Shown: piece after piece, positions 1 through 8,163 of the stretch
How the letters are laid out: every line of letters begins with the position of its first letter
Numbering within the stretch: position 1 is the stretch's first letter
NCBI GenBank assembly: GCA_965229095.1
Contig: OZ245855.1
Span: 3,286,001 to 3,350,000 of the forward strand
DNA: 64,000 nt
Direction of reading: 5' to 3'
DNA from: Taibaiella sp965229095
Lineage (GTDB): Bacteria > Bacteroidota > Bacteroidia > Chitinophagales > Chitinophagaceae
The notes under the pieces: model-generated
Database searches by the model: none
What the model was told of the DNA's origin: nothing
The model's input: only the letters and a program-made list of their open reading frames with translations
Position numbers and translations under genes: made by a program

Positions 1-478
1 CTACTGATTTACCGGAAGCATAAGGCTGGCGAAGACGGGCTTTATCGTACAGGCTTAATGTTGCGGCAATCACGCGGGCAGAGATACCACCCTGGGTGAT
101 CGTAGACAGGCTGTTGGGCTCGATCATGATCGGGCGACCGTCGCGGGTCTTTACAATCACGGAACAATAATCGCCATTATCTACAAAAGTGGAAGCGTAA
201 TAGTTGGGAACGCTTGGCGTAAGCAATTCCGCATCGGGCCTGATAGCGTAAGGAATAGCTTTACGTACCGGCATTTCGCAACTGGCAGCCACAGTAGCAG
301 CCAGGGTACTGAAGCCTAAGAATTTCAGGAAGTCCCTTCTGGGGGTGGTAGCATCCAGTAATTTATCGCTCAGTCCTAATACGGGCAGATCATCATGAAA
401 TTCATTCTCGATGATTTGCTGATGCTCCGGAGTTTGCCCCAGTTCTTCTAAACCCTTCCAGTATTGTTTTTGACTCAT
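1..478 (-). CDS. actB: Alternative complex III subunit ActB, 5' part only
   Basis: This is the beginning of ActB, the large molybdopterin-oxidoreductase-like, iron-sulphur subunit of alternative complex III, the membrane quinol oxidase that passes electrons to cytochrome c or a terminal oxidase. 159 codons are visible from ATG at 478; no stop occurs before the window edge. The N-terminus MSQKQYWKGLEEL matches the usual family start. Arg47-Arg48 in the context TTPRRDFLKFLG, followed by a hydrophobic run ending in Cys67 (ATVAASC), looks like the Tat-type signal with lipobox-like Cys described for Bacteroidota ActB. It lies 103 bp after actA on the same strand, so they are probably co-transcribed, with actC-F beyond the left edge. 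The catalytic-like and ferredoxin-like parts are not visible; identification rests on the N-terminus and the neighbour. Confidence 0.85.
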   Translation of the reverse strand, partial: MSQKQYWKGLEELGQTPEHQQIIENEFHDDLPVLGLSDKLLDATTPRRDFLKFLGFSTLAATVAASCEMPVRKAIPYAIRPDAELLTPSVPNYYASTFVDNGDYCSVIVKTRDGRPIMIEPNSLSTITQGGISARVIAATLSLYDKARLRQPYASGKSV

Positions 479-581
479 AAGTCTGATATGAAAATATGAA
501 AATGTGGTTGGAACCTGAGTTCCCCTTTGATCACATTTATAGTTCCTTAAAAATTTGTACTGATCAACTTAACACCCACGA

Positions 582-1862
582 TTAGTAGTGGCATTTCTGA
601 CACTCGGTACCACCCAGCTCTGCCTCGGTTACTTTCTCACGTTGGCCGGATTTGATCTCATCATGGTACTTCTGGAATATGCTGTAGTAATCGTTCTCTT
701 TGAATTGTACGGCTGTCTGGCGGTGACAGTTGATACACCAGCCCATAGACAGGTCGGAAGCCTGGTGTACTTCATCCATTTCCTGGATAGCACCGTGACA
801 GCTCTGGCATTGTACTTTACCTACGGCAACGTGCTGGCTGTGGTTGAAGTAAACGTGATCAGGCAGGTTGTGGATCTTTACCCATTCGATAGGGCTGGCC
901 ATGATATTGCCTTGCGCATCTCTCTTATATTGTTTCTTTTCAGGATCCCATCCTGCAGCAGCATATAATTTGTGGATCTCTTCTGTACCGTTCACTTCTT
1001 TACCTTCATAGGTGATCAGCTTTTCGGTACCGGTGTATTCGTTGATCTGCTTGTGACAGTTCATACATACATTGGTAGAAGGGATCATAGCCTGGCGGCT
1101 CTTCTCGGCACCGGCGTGGCAATAAAGACAGTTGATCTGGTTGATGCCTGCGTGTACTTTGTGGGAATAGAAAACAGGTTGCTTAGGCATGTAGTTTTGC
1201 TGACGGCCCATATTCACAGCGCCGTTCACGATCCAGTAACCTGCCAGTACCAATAGGATAATGCTGGTGATGGCAATGGTCACTTTGCTGCGGAACAGCG
1301 GTGTTTCCTTTTTAGAAGGTAAACCCAGTTTATCGTTGGCAACTTTATTCAGTGTTTTGTTGACACGGGTAAGGATAAAGATCAGCAGCGCAAGACCCAG
1401 GGTGATGATCGTGTACATCCAGGTATTGTCCTTGCCATTGTCACCAGTATTGTTACCAGCACCGCCACCACCGCCTGGAGGGGCTGGTGCCTTATAGTCG
1501 TCAACATACTTAATGATCGCATCGATCTCCTCTGTTGTCAGGTTAGGGAAAGCGGTCATGGCCGTCTTGTTCCACTTCACATAGAGGTCGTTTGCGTATT
1601 TATCACCACTGGCAATTACTTTAGCCGAGTTGTGTACCCAGTTGTGCAACCATTCTTTGCTGGGAACGCGCTTGTCTACTCCTTGTAAGGCAGGACCTGT
1701 CGCATCTTTTACGGGGTTGTGACATTGAGCACAGTTGGCCTGGAAAAGTGCTTTACCATCCTGGGCAGAAACTGAACTAACGGATAAAATGGTGAAAATG
1801 ACAGCAAGCGCAAAGATATTGACCCGCTGAAAAAGTGATTTTGACCTTAAATATAGAGACAC
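582..1862 (-). CDS. actA: Alternative complex III multiheme cytochrome c ActA, fused to a monoheme cytochrome domain
   Basis: Membrane-anchored cytochrome c subunit of alternative complex III. Six CXXCH haem sites are visible: CAQCH in an N-terminal class I cytochrome domain, then CLYCH, CMNCH, CQSCH, CINCH and CQKCH in the pentahaem ActA part. A signal peptide ends near VSSVSAQ. A Pro/Gly-rich linker follows the first domain, then two hydrophobic segments (WMYTIITLGLALLIFILTRV and a second about 45 residues later). Start choice: the frame is open back to a TTG at 1901, but a TAnnTTTG promoter at 1910-1917 would put transcription start about there. The GTG at 1862 gives a short, normal signal peptide and a leader of about 40 nt, so I prefer it. 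The extra monohaem domain resembles ActE fused to ActA. actB follows. Confidence 0.88.
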   Translation of the reverse strand: MSLYLRSKSLFQRVNIFALAVIFTILSVSSVSAQDGKALFQANCAQCHNPVKDATGPALQGVDKRVPSKEWLHNWVHNSAKVIASGDKYANDLYVKWNKTAMTAFPNLTTEEIDAIIKYVDDYKAPAPPGGGGGAGNNTGDNGKDNTWMYTIITLGLALLIFILTRVNKTLNKVANDKLGLPSKKETPLFRSKVTIAITSIILLVLAGYWIVNGAVNMGRQQNYMPKQPVFYSHKVHAGINQINCLYCHAGAEKSRQAMIPSTNVCMNCHKQINEYTGTEKLITYEGKEVNGTEEIHKLYAAAGWDPEKKQYKRDAQGNIMASPIEWVKIHNLPDHVYFNHSQHVAVGKVQCQSCHGAIQEMDEVHQASDLSMGWCINCHRQTAVQFKENDYYSIFQKYHDEIKSGQREKVTEAELGGTECQKCHY

Positions 1863-1909
1863 GTGTAAACTATTTTTTATTTTACGATCCTTTTTAGGCA
1901 ATGTGGGGG

Positions 1910-1917
1910 CAAAAGTA
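1910..1917 (-). promoter_or_regulatory. Probable act operon promoter, -7 element
   Basis: On the minus strand the sequence reads TACTTTTG, a match to the Bacteroidota -7 consensus TAnnTTTG. No convincing -33 TTG is found at the usual 18-21 nt upstream. Transcription would begin near 1903, arguing for the GTG start of actA at 1862. Confidence 0.5.
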
Positions 1918-1994
1918 CAACACGATCGCCAAAGTTTCTACACATTTGTTAAAAAAAATTTTTCAGTACTGGTGCGGGTTTCAGCGTTTTTAAT

Positions 1995-2075
1995 TGTCAT
2001 TTTGAATATGTGTTTGTCATACAACTGTCATTGAAACGTCCCGATTTTGTCATTTATTCGTCTTAAAACTGTCAT
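1995..2075 (-). promoter_or_regulatory. Five phased TGTCAT/ATGACA repeats upstream of actA
   Basis: The hexamer TGTCAT (ATGACA toward actA) occurs at 1995-2000, 2015-2020, 2026-2031, 2048-2053 and 2070-2075. The offsets are 20, 11, 22 and 22 bp, close to whole DNA turns, and all copies face the same way. The copies lie 78-165 bp upstream of the actA -7 element, between the tilS stop codon and actA. This looks like a multi-site activator or repressor region; the binding protein is unknown. Confidence 0.5.
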
Positions 2076-2115
2076 GAGCACCGTTTACCGGCAAAAAACG
2101 GGCATGTCTCCTGCC

Positions 2116-3456
2116 TTACCGGGGCTTTACCGAAAAATAACAGCAGTTCACCGTATGTTCCGTAACCCGGAAACGTTCATCGGACCGCATACCCAGCACC
2201 CATACTATCTTCTTATCGCTTTCCAGCACCCATACTTTTTCTTTTTCGTGTAAAGGCACTTTCTGCTCTATCAGGAAGCGGCTTACTTTCTTTTTCTTAC
2301 GGTTCATGCCAAAAGGGTAAAAATAGTCGCCGGTCTTCCAGGGGCGCAATACCAGGGGAAACCGGAGCTGTTTGCTGTCCACGCAGATCTCTTCTTTTCC
2401 CAGGGCCCTGAGCCGGTCCAGGCCGACAGCCTCAAAAGCAGCGGGCCTTATCGTCATGCTGCAGCCGGGGGTAGTAACGCTCCCCGCTCCTTCCGCTATT
2501 AATATATGGGTACTCTCCCTGGGCTGATGCGGTGTAATAATAAGAAAGTTGCGGTTGCGGATAATACGGTAGTCCCGGGCCGAAACGAACCTCCCGGTTT
2601 CCGCATCCAGCAGGTGCTCTGCCTCCTTTGCCTGCGCAGGACTAAAACCAAAGGGTCGCAACAGCTCCCAAAGCACGGTGGCCAGCGGTGCAACATGCCT
2701 TAACCGCAGTACCGGGATATACCAATCCATATTGCGTTGCAGCAGCAGCTTTTTCCGGTAACCTTCGATCGCCTGGTTGTACAAGAGTTCCGTTTCTGCA
2801 AAGCGTCTGGTATTCCCGGCAAGATTGTCCAAAGATCCGGGGAATATTTTTTCGATCGCCGGCAGCAACTGGTGTCGGATGGCATTACGTGTATAATCGT
2901 CTTTAAGATTGCTGCTGTCTTCGCGCCAGGGAATAGCCTGGTCACTGGCATATTGCTGCAGCTCTTCTTTGCTAAAAGATAAAAGTGGCCGGATGATCTT
3001 TTGTTGCTGAGGTAAGATGCCATGCATCCCGGCGATACCGGTACCTTTGAAAAAGTTGATGAGCATGGTCTCCACGGAATCCTGGCTGTGGTGCGCCGTA
3101 GCGACCAGGTCGAAACCCAGCTCTCTCCTGAGTTCCTCAAACCATTGGTACCTGAGGTCTCGGGCCGTTTCCTGGAGGTTGCCGCCTGTCTCTTCCAACT
3201 GCTTGCGGGTATCGAACCGTTTTACATAAAAAGGAATCCCCTTTGCCGCAACCCAATCTTTTACCATAGCCTCGTCCCCATCCGACTCTTCCTGGCGGAG
3301 GCCGAAATTACAATGGGCAACGGCGATCGTCATACCAAGCCGATGCAATAACGCGGCCAGTACCATGCTGTCGGCGCCGCCGCTCACTGCCACGACGATC
3401 TTCTTATGGTTCCATTGCCGTTGCAGCAATACTTCCTGTAAACGTTTCTCGATCAT
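2116..3456 (-). CDS. tilS: tRNA(Ile)-lysidine synthase
   Basis: TilS uses ATP and lysine to convert the wobble cytidine of the CAU-anticodon isoleucine tRNA into lysidine, an essential cytoplasmic modification. The N-terminal PP-loop SGGADSMVLA follows IVVAV about 25 residues from the start. HCNFGLRQEESDGDE and TAHHSQDSVETMLINF are typical N-type ATP-pyrophosphatase motifs. The C-terminal part from about residue 360 (LRPWKTGDYFYPFGM) is the TilS C-terminal domain. Length is about 446 aa, normal for the family. The frame is open to a TTG at 3486, but ATG at 3456 is the first ATG, fits the family N-terminus and lies downstream of the predicted transcription start. The T-run of the preceding gene's terminator directly abuts this ATG. 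Confidence 0.93.
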   Translation of the reverse strand: MIEKRLQEVLLQRQWNHKKIVVAVSGGADSMVLAALLHRLGMTIAVAHCNFGLRQEESDGDEAMVKDWVAAKGIPFYVKRFDTRKQLEETGGNLQETARDLRYQWFEELRRELGFDLVATAHHSQDSVETMLINFFKGTGIAGMHGILPQQQKIIRPLLSFSKEELQQYASDQAIPWREDSSNLKDDYTRNAIRHQLLPAIEKIFPGSLDNLAGNTRRFAETELLYNQAIEGYRKKLLLQRNMDWYIPVLRLRHVAPLATVLWELLRPFGFSPAQAKEAEHLLDAETGRFVSARDYRIIRNRNFLIITPHQPRESTHILIAEGAGSVTTPGCSMTIRPAAFEAVGLDRLRALGKEEICVDSKQLRFPLVLRPWKTGDYFYPFGMNRKKKKVSRFLIEQKVPLHEKEKVWVLESDKKIVWVLGMRSDERFRVTEHTVNCCYFSVKPR

Positions 3457-3484
3457 AAAAAAAGCCGGGTGCTTACGGCCCGGC
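3457..3484 (-). terminator. Rho-independent terminator of the 3522-5774 gene
   Basis: Read leftward, GCCGGG (3484-3479) pairs with CCCGGC (3469-3464) across a 9-nt loop and is followed by seven T (3463-3457), which run directly into the tilS ATG at 3456. Confidence 0.8.
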
Positions 3485-3491
3485 AAATTTA
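3484..3491 (-). promoter_or_regulatory. Probable tilS promoter, -7 element overlapping the terminator
   Basis: The minus strand reads TAAATTTG, a match to TAnnTTTG; its last base is the first base of the terminator stem. Initiation 4-8 nt downstream would start the tilS mRNA inside the hairpin, removing part or all of the left arm. The -33 region (near GTGG) is weak. Confidence 0.45.
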
Positions 3492-3521
3492 GAATGCCTC
3501 AGGCTGATAACCACATTTATT

Positions 3522-5774
3522 TTACCGGATCAGCGTAAGGTCTCCTTTCTTTTCATAATTATGGCCATCGCTGCAGGAGTAAAGGAGCTGGTATTTATAG
3601 GTGTCGGACGTTGCTGGCTCACCATTCTCGTAAGTGCCATCCCAGCCTTTGCTGTTACCTTTATGGTTATAGACCAGGCGGCCCCAGCGGTTGAATACCT
3701 GTAGCAATACAGTCACCTGCCCCGGTTGCAGGCCCGGGCTGAAGTAATCGTTGAGGCCATCTTTATTGGGCGAGAAAGCAGAAGGCACAAATACATCGCA
3801 ACAGGGTTTTGTTTGTACCAGGATGGAGTCGGTATCAAAGCAGCCGTACTTATTGAAAACAGTGAGCACCACCGGTCCGGAGTAATCAATTTTCCCCCTT
3901 ACTTCCGGGCCTTCGTTTCCAACAATAAGCCGGAAGAACGCTTCGGGCGACCAGCGATAGCTATACCGGTTGCCTTCGGCAGCTTTAAAAGAAACCGTAT
4001 CGCCAAGGCATACCGGGTTATTGTCCGGGGCAACAATATGAGCTTCGGGCACAGGGTATTTATCGACCCTTATCTTTCGCGAGGTATCCGCGCAGCCTTT
4101 ATCCGTAAGGGCAGCGATCCTGTAATAGCCCGTTTCCGTTACGGTATAGGCAGGAGCCGTTTCAGCTGGCACCGGTGTTCCGTCCTTAAGCCATTGATAA
4201 GTAGTCGTGGGTTCGGGTAAGGCCAGCGACAGGACGGTTTCCTTCCCGGGGCAGATACCCGTGGTACTACTGCCGTTCAGAGTCATATTGGGCAAAGGAT
4301 TCACCCTGAGGTTGAGCACCCGTACGCTGTCGCAACCATGTACTGTCGCAAAGGTAGTTGTGTAGGTGCCTGTCCGGTAATACAGCTTACCATAAAAAGG
4401 ATAAGTCTCCCCGTTGCAGATGACTACGGTATCTGTACTACCCGAAGTATAAGTCTCGTGAACAGATATAGTATAAGCGATGGTACGGGCAACCCTTACC
4501 GGGCAACCATCATCCCTGAGCGTAACATAGAAAATATAATCGCCGGGCGCAAAGCCGCCGGTATTCCAACTGAAATGCAGTACCGGCTTAGAAGATCCGT
4601 TATTGCTGACAGAAGCGGTAGCCCCGGACGGCAGGCTGGTGGCAAAAATATCCATGTTGTCGCCGTCAGGATCATTGCCTTGCAGATCGAAAGTTACATT
4701 TCCCCCGATGCCCTGGCATACATGAATGTGCGTAGGATCGGCCGTATCTACCCTACCGTTGCTGATATTGGTTAGCAATCCTTCCGGGCTGCTATTCGGG
4801 CAATTGCTCAATATAATGAAGGTCATTTCCCGCATGCTGGTGCCTACGAGCGTACCATTACGGTACTCGCTCACCTGTTGTACCACACAAGAATTGATCA
4901 TGGCATTAGGAGTAAAAGAGGTTTGCCCGGTAGTCGTACTAAAGACAAAAGAGCCCGGCGTTGCAGCAACAGGCAATGTTGCCGACAAGGGCGTGACATA
5001 GCTGCAATTGGCATAATCGCCACTGGCCGATACCGGCGTATTCAAAGCCGGGATCAGGCGGAAAACCAGGGAGTCGCCATCGGCATCTACTGCGGCCAGG
5101 TTAAAGGTAGTAGGCTGATGGACACAAAAGAAGGGTGTGGGGTTCGACATAAAAGCAGCCGAATTGTTCTTGCCTGTAGTATCGTAAGGCGGGTAAACGG
5201 AGATAACGGGCAAGGTATTATTCAAGGTAGCATAAATACACATGGTACCGGGGGAAACCAGGTTGTTGATAAGACCGCTGCGGCCCGCGCTGTTGGAAGT
5301 ATGTTGCCCTTCAAAATTGAAACGCCAGTTGGAAGAGGTATCGGGCAACGTAACCAGGCCTTCAAAGGTAAACTTCATCACTCCCGGGTAATCTCCCTTC
5401 GGCACCGAGCATTTGGTATTATTAGCTTCATCGGGACAAACCGGTGTGATCTCGGTCTGGTAGCCGGTAGCAACGGGATCAAGGTAGATCCCGCCCTGTG
5501 GAGCTGCTCCCAGGGGCTGTAATACCCCGTCTTTATAGATCTTTATTTGTACCCTCGCATCGGCAGGCGGCACCAGCGTATTGTACGATCCTTGCGAGGT
5601 CTCGCCGCAGTCGGCAAAAAACACGAAAGTCAGCTTATAGGTTTGCGCATTACCGTTAGCCGATACAAATTGGTAACGCAGCTCCGAACCCAGGATATGG
5701 TTGGCAAAGGCGGGTAATGCAAGCCCCCAGAAAACAGTGATATAAAAAAGAAAAAGTAGGACGTGTTTTTTCAT
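3522..5774 (-). CDS. Large secreted protein with T9SS type B (gliding-motility C-terminal) sorting domain
   Basis: A 750-aa cell-surface protein whose specific role I do not recognise. It has a signal peptide (MKKHVLLFLFYITVFWGL...ALPAFA). Residues about 25-450 are beta-rich and contain many Asp/Asn/Gly turns (NDPDGDN, AVDADGDSLVF). Ig/PKD-like modules follow (ICPGKETVLSLA, TYQWLKDGTPVPAE). The last ~90 residues, from CCDVFVPSAFSPNKDGLNDYF through NRWGRLVY and GWDGTY to LTLIR, are the CHU_C/type B sorting domain that directs export through the type IX secretion system. The last ~300 residues closely resemble those of the 6099-7976 product, so the two genes share a duplicated C-terminal architecture. 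It has its own promoter and terminator, so it is monocistronic. Confidence 0.85.
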   Translation of the reverse strand: MKKHVLLFLFYITVFWGLALPAFANHILGSELRYQFVSANGNAQTYKLTFVFFADCGETSQGSYNTLVPPADARVQIKIYKDGVLQPLGAAPQGGIYLDPVATGYQTEITPVCPDEANNTKCSVPKGDYPGVMKFTFEGLVTLPDTSSNWRFNFEGQHTSNSAGRSGLINNLVSPGTMCIYATLNNTLPVISVYPPYDTTGKNNSAAFMSNPTPFFCVHQPTTFNLAAVDADGDSLVFRLIPALNTPVSASGDYANCSYVTPLSATLPVAATPGSFVFSTTTGQTSFTPNAMINSCVVQQVSEYRNGTLVGTSMREMTFIILSNCPNSSPEGLLTNISNGRVDTADPTHIHVCQGIGGNVTFDLQGNDPDGDNMDIFATSLPSGATASVSNNGSSKPVLHFSWNTGGFAPGDYIFYVTLRDDGCPVRVARTIAYTISVHETYTSGSTDTVVICNGETYPFYGKLYYRTGTYTTTFATVHGCDSVRVLNLRVNPLPNMTLNGSSTTGICPGKETVLSLALPEPTTTYQWLKDGTPVPAETAPAYTVTETGYYRIAALTDKGCADTSRKIRVDKYPVPEAHIVAPDNNPVCLGDTVSFKAAEGNRYSYRWSPEAFFRLIVGNEGPEVRGKIDYSGPVVLTVFNKYGCFDTDSILVQTKPCCDVFVPSAFSPNKDGLNDYFSPGLQPGQVTVLLQVFNRWGRLVYNHKGNSKGWDGTYENGEPATSDTYKYQLLYSCSDGHNYEKKGDLTLIR

Positions 5775-5839
5775 AAAATAGATTTGCCCCGGTCAAAGGC
5801 ACAAAAGACTGGTTTTGCATCCGGAAAGTCCAGGGACAT

Positions 5840-5877
5840 CGCCAGGGCTATCTCAGCGATAGGCTAAGTGCCTGGCG
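5840..5877 (-). promoter_or_regulatory. Nested hairpin at the predicted 5' end of the 3522-5774 mRNA
   Basis: CGCCAGG at 5840-5846 pairs with CCTGGCG at 5871-5877, enclosing a second helix CTATC (5848-5852)/GATAG (5858-5862). The -7 element at 5881-5888 places transcription start next to the outer stem, so the mRNA would begin with this hairpin. A 5' stabiliser or regulated leader is possible; it fits no riboswitch class I know. Confidence 0.35.
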
Positions 5878-5880
5878 GCG

Positions 5881-5888
5881 CAAAATTA
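5881..5888 (-). promoter_or_regulatory. Probable promoter of the 3522-5774 gene, -7 element
   Basis: The minus strand reads TAATTTTG (TAnnTTTG). It lies about 105 bp before the ATG at 5774, giving a leader of roughly 100 nt. No clear -33 element at the usual spacing. Confidence 0.45.
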
Positions 5889-6036
5889 CCGTATCTCCCG
5901 CACAAAAGGCTTCGATTATTATGCCCGGGAGCACCATAACAGGAATATAATTTACCGGCTATCGATTGAAGGATACTTGTACCACATGGGGAGGCCAGTT
6001 ATAGTTTTCACTGCCATCTGCAGGTCAACGATACAT
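5889..6036. other. Intergenic stretch without recognised gene
   Basis: This is the rest of the roughly 324-bp gap between the two T9SS type B genes, once the leader, promoter and terminator are set aside. I see no open reading frame with a convincing start, no RNA gene and no repeat in it. Confidence 0.5.
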
Positions 6037-6071
6037 AAAAAAAGAAGGGTTTCTCCACGGAGAAACCCTTC
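6037..6071 (-). terminator. Rho-independent terminator of the 6099-7976 gene
   Basis: A perfect 12-bp stem, GAAGGGTTTCTC (6044-6055) with GAGAAACCCTTC (6060-6071), has a 4-nt loop. On the minus strand it is followed by seven T (6043-6037). Confidence 0.9.
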
Positions 6072-6098
6072 TTTGAACCTATTTTATACAATCTATTT

Positions 6099-7976
6099 TT
6101 AACGGATCAGCGATACTGATTCCTTCTTCTCATAGAGTTTTCCATCGGCGCAGGTGTACTTGATAAAGTACATGTACACGTCCGAACCGGCTTCTTTACC
6201 ATCATCATACATACCGCTCCATCCTTTTTTCAGATTGGTATTATTATAAACCAATTTACCGTAGCGGTCAAACACTTTCATTTCCAACAGGATCTGTCCT
6301 GGTTGCAATTGTGGGTTAAAGTAGTCGTTCAGACCATCTCCGTTTGGAGAAAACGCATTCGGAATAAACACTTCGCAGCAAGGCTTGGTTTTAACCAGGA
6401 TACTGTCGCTGTCATAGCATCCATATTGATTGTAGACAGTAAGTGTTACCAATGTTGGTTCCAGGAACACGCCTTTTACTTTTTCGCTTTCGGCGCCGGT
6501 AATAACACGGAATGGTTTTTCAGGCGACCACCTGTAGTCATAAGCAGCACCAGGGACAGCCGCTAATTCCAATGTATCATAAGCGCACAGCACATCTACT
6601 CCTTCAGGCAACACTATAGGCTTTATAGCTGCTTCCGGATTGGGGTTAACTTTAAGTGTAAAGACATCCGATTCTTTCGTACAGCCTTTATTGCTGGTAC
6701 CAATCGCTTTGTATTTACCCGCTTGTGTAACACTTAACTGGGACGAGGTTTCGCCGGGAAGGGCAATGTTATCTTTATACCATTGATAAGTTGCGGTGCT
6801 TTGCGGCGAAGCCAGCGCCAGGATAGTAGAAGAGCCTTCGCATATTTCCACATTAGCCGAGCCTTTTATATTCATGGTTGGCAACGGGTTTACAAACAAT
6901 TGTAACCTCAGGAAGCTGTCGCAGCCCATGTTATTTTTGAGCAGTGTATCGTAGTTACCCGGAGCAAACAAGTCACGGCCAAACCAGTTATAGGTAGTAC
7001 CGGCACAGATTTCATGTTGGGTGGTATCATAAGAAGAACCATAGTGGATCCATACTGTATCGCGGAAAGTATAGGTCTGTGTACCAAGACAACCATTTTG
7101 ACCTGTTACGGAAGCAATATAGTAATGGATATTAGCTGTAGGTGTTACGGTTACTGAAGCGCCGGTACCGATAGGCAATGGGTTACCTTGTTCGTACCAT
7201 ACCAGGTCGGCAGAGCTTACACCTGGAATAATGATTTGCGGATTGTAAGGGATGCTATCGATAATGTAGGTAGAGCTACCATTGGGTGTAAACCTGCGGG
7301 CATCGTTGGTTGCAGTCCAGGGAGAGTTGGGCAAGTTACGGCCGGGAACCAGTGACTGTGCAGTACCACCAAGTCCTCTGAGACCTTCAACTGCAGTACC
7401 GCCATTCCAGCCTGGGCAGCTTGGTTTATCGCCGATGTGGATTTCGACAACATTGGAAGTTTCATACAAAATGAGCTCGGTAGTTACCAGTAAAGCAGTA
7501 CAGCTGAACAAAGGCATTTTACAGATTTCGATAACGAACCGGCGGTTAGGCGCTTGTCCGAAAGTCTGATAGGTTACATTACCAGAACCGGGAGCAGGCA
7601 ACAGATCCTGGAATGGGAACATGATAGCATTGTTCAGGTCGTTGGCAGCTATTGCGCCGGTGTACACCCAGTTACTATAGCCGGTTTTACCCAGGTCGAA
7701 AGTAATAAACCCGTTGGAGGAATACCGGCATTGAGTGTATGTATTTCCGTAGTAAACAAAAGGGAAGCCAATATCGATAATCTGGCCACCAAATACGTCA
7801 TCTGAGTTGGCACCGGGGGCCTGTATAGAAAACGAACCATTCAAAGTAATGGTTTGATTGGGGCAAATAGTAGTATCTTTAGGAGAGAGGGTAATCACTC
7901 CTGAATTTTGCGCCTTTACGCTGATGCTGCAAAACACCAAACAGGCAAGAGCAAAAAGTAAGGATAAACGTTTCAT
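6099..7976 (-). CDS. Secreted protein with T9SS type B sorting domain
   Basis: A 625-aa surface protein of unknown specific function. The open frame reaches a TTG at 7985, but ATG at 7976 gives a clean signal peptide, MKRLSLLFALACLVFCSISVKAQ. Residues about 50-220 (DVFGGQIIDIGFPFVYYGNTY, GLRGLGG) resemble the nidogen/gliding-type beta domain seen in many Bacteroidota surface proteins. Ig-like repeats follow (SSTILALASPQSTATYQWYKDN). The C-terminus (CCEVFIPNAFSPNGDGLNDYF ... FDRYGKLVYNN ... VSLIR) is the type B sorting domain. The C-terminal half closely matches the neighbouring 3522-5774 product. The genes are separated by a terminator, so they are paralogous neighbours and not an operon. Confidence 0.85.
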   Translation of the reverse strand: MKRLSLLFALACLVFCSISVKAQNSGVITLSPKDTTICPNQTITLNGSFSIQAPGANSDDVFGGQIIDIGFPFVYYGNTYTQCRYSSNGFITFDLGKTGYSNWVYTGAIAANDLNNAIMFPFQDLLPAPGSGNVTYQTFGQAPNRRFVIEICKMPLFSCTALLVTTELILYETSNVVEIHIGDKPSCPGWNGGTAVEGLRGLGGTAQSLVPGRNLPNSPWTATNDARRFTPNGSSTYIIDSIPYNPQIIIPGVSSADLVWYEQGNPLPIGTGASVTVTPTANIHYYIASVTGQNGCLGTQTYTFRDTVWIHYGSSYDTTQHEICAGTTYNWFGRDLFAPGNYDTLLKNNMGCDSFLRLQLFVNPLPTMNIKGSANVEICEGSSTILALASPQSTATYQWYKDNIALPGETSSQLSVTQAGKYKAIGTSNKGCTKESDVFTLKVNPNPEAAIKPIVLPEGVDVLCAYDTLELAAVPGAAYDYRWSPEKPFRVITGAESEKVKGVFLEPTLVTLTVYNQYGCYDSDSILVKTKPCCEVFIPNAFSPNGDGLNDYFNPQLQPGQILLEMKVFDRYGKLVYNNTNLKKGWSGMYDDGKEAGSDVYMYFIKYTCADGKLYEKKESVSLIR

Positions 7977-8163
7977 ACTGTACAATTAAAAAAAGGGGGA
8001 TGAGCGATGAAGTTAACAAAAATTAATAGAAAAACAACCTTGTCCAAGATACTAAAATAAGACCCTGAACAAAATCAAGGGGTTGGGTAAGAAAGAAAAT
8101 ATTTTTTCTTTTATACTTCGTTCCTTTTTCTTCTTTTCAACGGCTCGGAGCCTGGCTTACAGT

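Noticed and set aside
1995..2075. CRISPR-like array from the TGTCAT repeats
   Set aside because: The repeated unit is only six bases with spacers of 5-16 bp and no cas gene nearby.
5775..5877. Cyclic-di-GMP or TPP riboswitch in the T9SS gene leader
   Set aside because: The conserved cores of these riboswitches are absent; only a simple nested hairpin is supported.
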